Origin: Tupaia tana
Lineage: Eukaryota; Chordata; Mammalia; Scandentia; Tupaiidae
Direction of reading: 5' to 3'
DNA: 64,000 nt
Assembly: GCA_026018925.1 (NCBI GenBank)
Contig: JAKSZU010000026.1
Span: forward strand, 18,839,127-18,903,126
The position numbers and the translations under genes were made by a program. Position 1 is the first letter of the stretch. The number at the start of each line of letters is the position of its first letter. The notes under the pieces are model-generated. The model was not told where the DNA came from. It did not search any database and worked only from the letters and a program-made list of their open reading frames with translations. This document shows, piece by piece, positions 60,022-64,000 of this stretch.

Positions 60022-60240
60022 TGCTTATTTCTTTTTTCCGGGAGTGAGAGACAGAAAAACAGCACCCTCAACAGGGTCCCCAGGCTGCGATCCAACCCCT
60101 GCCTCAGCGAGCCCTGGATCATGTGCACACATGTGCCTGGCATCCTCAGGGAGGTCTCCAGACTCGAACCCAGAACTTCTCCATGGAGGTCAGCCTTGCA
60201 GAGCGTCATCGTTTACCACTAAGCCGCCCTCCCCAGAGAG
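60022..60240 (-). mobile_element. tSINE-D copy 4, minus, best preserved
   Basis: Read in reverse it has the clearest tRNA-like head of the family: GGCGGCTTAGTGGTAAACG (box A-like), TCTGCAAGGCTGACC, GGGTTCGAGTCTGG (box B), then ATGATCCAGGGCTCG, GGACCCTGTTGAGGG and a CTGTCTCTCACTC end. It sets the family consensus used for copies 1-3. Confidence 0.72.
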
Positions 60241-60310
60241 AGGCTTTGGATAAAGGAGTAACCGATTTCCATCTCAGCAAGGAAGTTCTCGTTATTAAAA
60301 TCCTCATCTT

Positions 60311-60446
60311 GGGGTCAGCAGGTGGCGTGGTAGTTAAGGCACTGGACTCCCACATGGCCGACAGTGGTTCGAGTCCTGAATCTGGTGGCTTTGCTTTCTC
60401 ACTTTCCCTTTATCTCTCTCTCTCTTGTCAAATAAAAAAATAATAG
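60311..60446 (+). mobile_element. tSINE-B, first of three in a row
   Basis: GGGGTCAGCAGGTGGCGTGG head, box B GGTTCGAGTCC, short body, AAATAAAAAAATAATAG tail. Left flank AAAATCCTCATCTTGG recurs as AAAATCTTCATCTTGG at 60696. Confidence 0.86.
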
Positions 60447-60450
60447 TAAT

Positions 60451-60680
60451 GGGACCAGCAGGTGGCATGGTGTTGGGGCGCTGGACTCCCACATGGCTGA
60501 CTGCAGTTCAAGTCCTGGACCTGGAGGCTCGCTTTCTCACTCCCCTCTCTGTCTCTCACTATTGAGTGCATGTGCCCTATAGCAAATTAAAATAATAATC
60601 ATCATGATAATAAATAAAATTAAATAATTCTTTAAAAATAATAATAAATGGAATTAAATAAATAAATAATTCATAAAACA
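60451..60680 (+). mobile_element. tSINE-B with A/C-type end, second of three
   Basis: GGGACCAGCAGGTGGCATGG head, then GAGTGCATGTGCCCTATAGC before a long AATAAT/AAATAAA tail. Confidence 0.82.
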
Positions 60681-60710
60681 AGAAAAAGAAGAAATGAAAA
60701 TCTTCATCTT

Positions 60711-60791
60711 GGACCAGCAGGTGACATGGTGGTTAAGGGCACTGGACTCCCCCATGGCTGACCACGGTTCAAGTTCCAGACCTGGCAGCTT

Positions 60792-60828
<37 letters not shown>

Positions 60829-60898
60829 TCTCTTGCTCTGTCCCTCTCTGGTCAAATTAAAAGAAATAAATAAAATTACATAAACTAGTGCTTTAAAA
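60711..60898 (+). mobile_element. tSINE-B, third of three
   Basis: GGACCAGCAGGTGACATGG head, TTGCTTTCTCTCTCTC body with an expanded CT run, AAATAAATAAAATTAC tail. Confidence 0.85.
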
Positions 60899-60977
60899 AA
60901 AAATCTTTCTCACTTTATTAATTTGCTGACTTCCTTTAGGTATGAGCAAGAAATGAATTTTTTTTTTTTTAAGTTAT

Positions 60978-61190
60978 CCAGATCACTGGTTTCCAACCAG
61001 GGCATTCAGTCACCTCAGAGGACAGTTGTCCACGTTGGGGGACAGTAGTGGCTGTCACAACTCGGGTGCGACTGTCTTCTACCGGGGAGAAGCCATGGCC
61101 ACCACTGCCGTGACAGAGTTGTCCAGCTGCAAGGCCAACGGCACCAACACTGACAAAATGCTCCTCCAGCGCTGTCGGTGAACTCCACCA
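60978..61190 (-). mobile_element. MER20-like element, minus, diverged
   Basis: GGTTTCCAACCAGGGCATTC, GGGGACAGTAGTGGCTGTCA, TCACAACTCGGGTGCGACTG recall reversed MER20 ('GGTTCTCAACCAGGGG...'). Confidence 0.5.
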
Positions 61191-61199
61191 TGGTGGGGA

Positions 61200-61345
61200 T
61201 GGGCCAGCTCTGCACTGCCCATCACCATAGCCACAAGCCACGTGTGGCTTTGAACCTTTGAAATGTGGCCGGTGTGGCCGAGGGATGGGGCTTTTCATTC
61301 CATTTCAATTTCCTTCATTTCAAGTCAAGCAGTCACGGGGGACTA
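61200..61345. mobile_element. hAT-type fragment
   Basis: CATAGCCACAAGCCACGTGT, GGCTTTGAACCTTTGAAATG and TGGCCGGTGTGGCCGAGG resemble the hAT element with 'AGCCACATGTGGCT' ends, as at 37440. Confidence 0.6.
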
Positions 61346-61407
61346 GCAGCTCCTTTATTGGACAGAGCAGCGCTAGGCCATTCTTAGCTAGGTCGATCCT
61401 TTATTAT

Positions 61408-61948
61408 TTTTTTTTAAGAGAGAATTTTGTTATACAGTGTATGTGCTCGCCAGAGAGACAGAGAAACACAGAGAGACGGAAAGCGAGAAATCACCCCCCA
61501 AATGGGAAAGGCTGCACTGCCATCCCTACTCTTCCACTCTTCTCTCAAGATTTTGGGCATGGGGACCAGCAGTTAGTGTGATGGCTATGTCGCTGGACCC
61601 CCATGTAGTTGACTGCGGTTCGAGTCCCGGACCCGGTGGCTTAAACTCACGCCGGGCACATGTGCGTGTGTGCCCAAGATCCTGAGAGGAGAATGGAGGA
61701 GAAGGATTTGCGGCGTGGCCATCCCCCCTCTGGGGAGGGTGATTTCTCGCTTTCTGTCTTTCTCTGTCTTTCTGGAGAGCGCACGCGCCCTGTGACAAAA
61801 ACCTCTCCAAAAAGAGAAAACGAAAAGATTTTGGGCATGCATGCACATGTGCCTAGTATGAGTTTTAAGCCACTCGATCTGGAACTCGAACCACAGTTAA
61901 CTATATGGGAGTCCAGCAACGTAATCACTATGCCATCTGCTGGTCCCT
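61408..61948 (-). mobile_element. tSINE-C, minus, split by a tSINE-A
   Basis: Tail half 61408-61561 (GTTATACAGTGTATGTGCTC, CAAGATTTTGGGCATG) and head half 61825-61948 (GCATGCATGCACATGTG, reversed head ACTATATGGGAGTCCAGC ending CATCTGCTGGTCCC). Confidence 0.87.
61562..61824 (+). mobile_element. tSINE-A, subtype A2, inside a tSINE-C
   Basis: GGGACCAGCAGTTAGTG head, box B GGTTCGAGTCC. The end reads GCCCTGTGACAAAAACC, a changed CCCTATAGC. Perfect 15 bp target AAGATTTTGGGCATG at 61547 and 61825. Confidence 0.94.
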
Positions 61949-61950
61949 AG

Positions 61951-62138
61951 TATTTTTTTAAAAGAATTATTTATTTAATTTTATTTATTTATTATTATTC
62001 TTCCGTTAGTCCAGAGAGAGCGAATGAGAAAGAAAGAGAGAAGAAGTGTGAGAAAGCAAGCCGCCAGGTCTGGGACTTGAACTGCGGTCAGCCATGTGAG
62101 AGTCCAGTGCCTTAACCACCACACCACCTGCCGGCCCC
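61951..62138 (-). mobile_element. tSINE-B, minus
   Basis: T run, TTATTTATTTAATTTT tail, CCAGAGAGAGCGAATGAG, reversed head GTCAGCCATGTGAGAGTCC ending CCTGCCGGCCCC. Confidence 0.87.
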
Positions 62139-62159
62139 TATTGCTGGTATTTTACTGAG

Positions 62160-62285
62160 AGGGAGAGAGAGTATGCAGGTGGAGGGGAGAGGAGAAAGGT
62201 ATTTCTGACCAGGTCTCATCATACCACAGTTCCCCTTCTCTGGCCCACCCCCTGTTAGCTAGGTCCACAGGTGCACACCACCACG
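62160..62285 (-). mobile_element. Possible tSINE-E fragment, minus
   Basis: CCAGGTCTCATCATACCAC and GTTCCCCTTCTCTGGCCC loosely match the reversed E body (GGTCTGGTCATGCTACGATC, CCTCCGGGCC). Weak. Confidence 0.35.
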
Positions 62286-62414
62286 CCCACCTTGCTCAAG
62301 ATGGGAGAATTCAGCCCGGCCCCTTCACACAGCCTCAGCCCTCCGCAGCTTCACCCTCCCACTTGTGCCGCTACCACTGGGCCCGATCTTTCTTTTCTTA
62401 AAGACCATTTGCAG

Positions 62415-62676
62415 GGCCAGCATGTGGCATGGCAATTAAGGCGCTGGACTCCCACATAGCCAACCACAGTTCAAGTCCCAGATCCAGCAGCTTGCTAATC
62501 ACGTATGTGTGCGTGCACACTCAGAATCCTAAGGGGAGAATAGAGGAGAAGGGGCTGCGGCATGGCCATCCCCCTGGAAGGGGATTCCTTGCTTCCCCTC
62601 TCACTGGCTGTCTCTACCTCTCTGGTGAGTGCATACGCCCTATGACAAAAATAACAAAAATTTTAAAAATAAAAAA
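62415..62676 (+). mobile_element. tSINE-C
   Basis: GGCCAGCATGTGGCATGG head, CAGTTCAAGTCCCAGATCC, GGAGAATAGAGGAGAAGGG body, GCCCTATGAC end. Target GACCATTTGCAGGG / GACCATTTGCAAGC. Confidence 0.85.
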
Positions 62677-62707
62677 TGACCATTTGCAAGCCCTGGATTA
62701 AAGAGAA

Positions 62708-62950
62708 AAGGGGAGGGCTAGTCCCATGGCCTGATGGTTAAGGAAGTGGTTCAAATCCTGCCCTGCATGGCTCGAGTAACATGCCAGGCATGTGCGTGTG
62801 CGTGTCCAAAATCCCAACGGGATGAAAAACGAAGAAAGGATTGTGGCATGACCACGCCCTGGTTGGGGATCTTTTCTCTCTCTCCCTCTCTCTGTTTCTC
62901 TGTCTCTCTCTCTAGCGAGCGTGCACACCCTCTGACCAGAAAGAAAAAAA
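62708..62950 (+). mobile_element. tSINE-C, old
   Basis: GGAGGGCTAGTCCCATGGC head, GGTTCAAATCCTGCCC, CATGCCAGGCATGTGCG, GTGTCCAAAATCCCAACGG, end GCACACCCTCTGACC. Confidence 0.72.
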
Positions 62951-63119
62951 ATCAGTAAAGAAGGAAAATTAATAGCACGCAAGCTCCCTGACAGTCCTGG
63001 TGTCGTCTGCTTTTGACTTGCAGAAGAAAGACAGAGGGAAAGGTGAGTGAAGGAGGACACCGAGAAGGATCAAGGAACCAGCGCGAACCTGCAGACACCC
63101 CACAGGGACCAGGGGTCCC

Positions 63120-63240
63120 ACCTTGTGCAAGCTCGTGTTATCCTGAGCCTCGGTTCACCAGTCAGTAAAATGGGATAGCTGTCCTGAACTCACGGCCCTT
63201 CCGTGGATCGTGCACGGTCCCCTAACAGCGCACACTAACA
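63120..63240 (+). mobile_element. MIR, plus
   Basis: CCTTGTGCAAGCTCGTG, CCTGAGCCTCGGTTCACC and AGTCAGTAAAATGGGATAGC match the MIR 3' half. Confidence 0.65.
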
Positions 63241-63309
63241 GTCTCTACATACGGCATCTCATCACTGCCTCGGAGGCAGAGCGGGAGCAGAGAGCAGACT
63301 TCCCTGCTT

Positions 63310-63400
63310 GAAGCTGAGACCGCCCCTCCAATGTGGAGTGGCTTGTGCAAGGCCACCCAGCTCATGAGCATGGCAGGAGTGGGTGTCAAGACTCCCAGTC
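63310..63400 (-). mobile_element. MIR, minus
   Basis: GGCTTGTGCAAGGCCACCCA, GCTCATGAGCATGGCAGG and AAGACTCCCAGTCCGG match the reversed MIR core. Confidence 0.6.
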
Positions 63401-63529
63401 CGGGGCGCCTGCCTCCAACCCGCGGTCGTCCAATTGGGCCTAGTAGGATCATGCAAGAAGGGGGCTCTGAGAGTCAGAGACGGGACAGGGGACACAAACG
63501 GGTCTACCACGTCCCCTCGGGGCCGTAAC

Positions 63530-63690
63530 AGCTAACCCTGATAGAGTACTTCACGTGTGTTAACTCACATAACCCTCACAAGGACCCTGGGAGAGAGAGA
63601 CTGTTATTCTGAAGAGGCGATCAAGGCTCAGAGAGGGTTAGTTCATGCCCGCGTCACACAGCTTGTAGAGATGAGTTTGGAGACTCCCCA
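63530..63690 (-). mobile_element. MIR, minus
   Basis: GATAGAGTACTTCACGTGTG, ACTCACATAACCCTCACAAG, ACCCTGGGAGAGAGAGAC, GGCTCAGAGAGGGTTAG and GTCACACAGCTTGTAG follow full-length reversed MIR. Confidence 0.75.
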
Positions 63691-63917
63691 ACCCTGATCC
63701 CTGCCCTGGGTATTTAGTTGCAGAGACTCTAGGGGTGGTTAAGAGGTTAAGACCAGAGAGATCTGAGCCAGGCCAGACTTAGAAACTGAAATATTAGAGG
63801 ATATAAAAGTTATGCACACAGGAGACGGTGTGGGAAGAAGGTGAGAGAAAGGGGAGAATGTGAGGAAAGAAATTGAGAAAAATAGAGAGGCAAGACATTT
63901 ATAGAACACAGAAATGG

Positions 63918-64000
63918 ATTATTATTTTTTTTAAGAATTATTTTATTTAACTTTTTTTTTTTTTGGAGAAGTTTTTGCTATAGGGAGCATGCGCTCATGA
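63918..64000 (-). mobile_element. tSINE-B tail with tSINE-A, minus, cut by the window end
   Basis: TTAAGAATTATTTTATTTAA is a reversed tSINE-B tail. From 63951 a T run and TTTTTGCTATAGGGAGCATG begin a minus-strand tSINE-A whose head lies outside the window. Confidence 0.75.

Overview
This 64 kb window looks like non-coding genomic DNA from a placental mammal. I could not support any protein-coding exon, rRNA, functional tRNA, or prokaryotic feature. It holds ancient mammal-wide repeats (MIR, L2, L1 3' ends, hAT elements like MER5, MER20 and MER1, and MaLR-type LTRs). Over these lies a very dense set of tRNA-derived SINEs that are not Alu, B1/B2, CAN, ERE, Bov-tA, AfroSINE or rabbit C elements. 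I count roughly 90 copies, about a third of the window by rough tally. A lineage with its own tRNA-SINE and a MaLR LTR close to the MST type fits a colugo (Dermoptera), for which tRNA-derived CYN SINEs are known. I cannot confirm that by eye, so the species call is tentative.

Family names used below are mine. tSINE-A is about 260 bp: a tRNA-like head with box A TAGCGTAATGG and box B GGTTCGAGTCC, a body with a C6/G6 hairpin, a CT-rich stretch, a conserved CCCTATAGC end and a poly(A) tail. Two A subtypes are visible. A2 keeps GGTTCGAGTCC. A1 has GGTTCGCGTCC and begins GGGAACC in several copies. tSINE-C is an older, more diverged relative of A with a similar body. tSINE-B is about 185 bp: head GGGGCCAGCAGGTGGC, a CT-rich body, then a tail of AAATAAA-like repeats ending near AATTCTTT. 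tSINE-D and tSINE-E are two still older tRNA-like families with few copies. '+' means the element reads head to tail on the given strand.

Layout. 0-7 kb: a SINE cluster over a split MIR, L1 3' ends and a MaLR fragment. 7-9 kb: a candidate conserved element and a 600 bp GGAT-type minisatellite. 9.5-14.6 kb: SINEs nested in a mariner-like element and in each other. 14.6-19.5 kb: mostly older sequence with an L1 ORF2 remnant and a full MaLR LTR. 19.5-31 kb: GC-richer, SINE-poor stretches with pyrimidine tracts and candidate conserved elements. 31-40 kb: more SINEs and two copies of an unidentified repeat 7 kb apart. 40-48 kb: an MLT1-type LTR carrying an expanded array of YY1-like sites, a second mariner-like element, and two tSINE-D copies hit at the same internal site by independent tSINE-A insertions. 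48-64 kb: the densest nested SINE clusters, a 375 bp polypyrimidine tract and several MIRs.

No genes work together here. The interest lies in the history and biology of the SINE families, in the few stretches that look constrained, and in simple-sequence tracts seeded by mobile elements. Element borders are read by eye and are usually good to about 5-15 bp; subtype calls for diverged copies are less certain.
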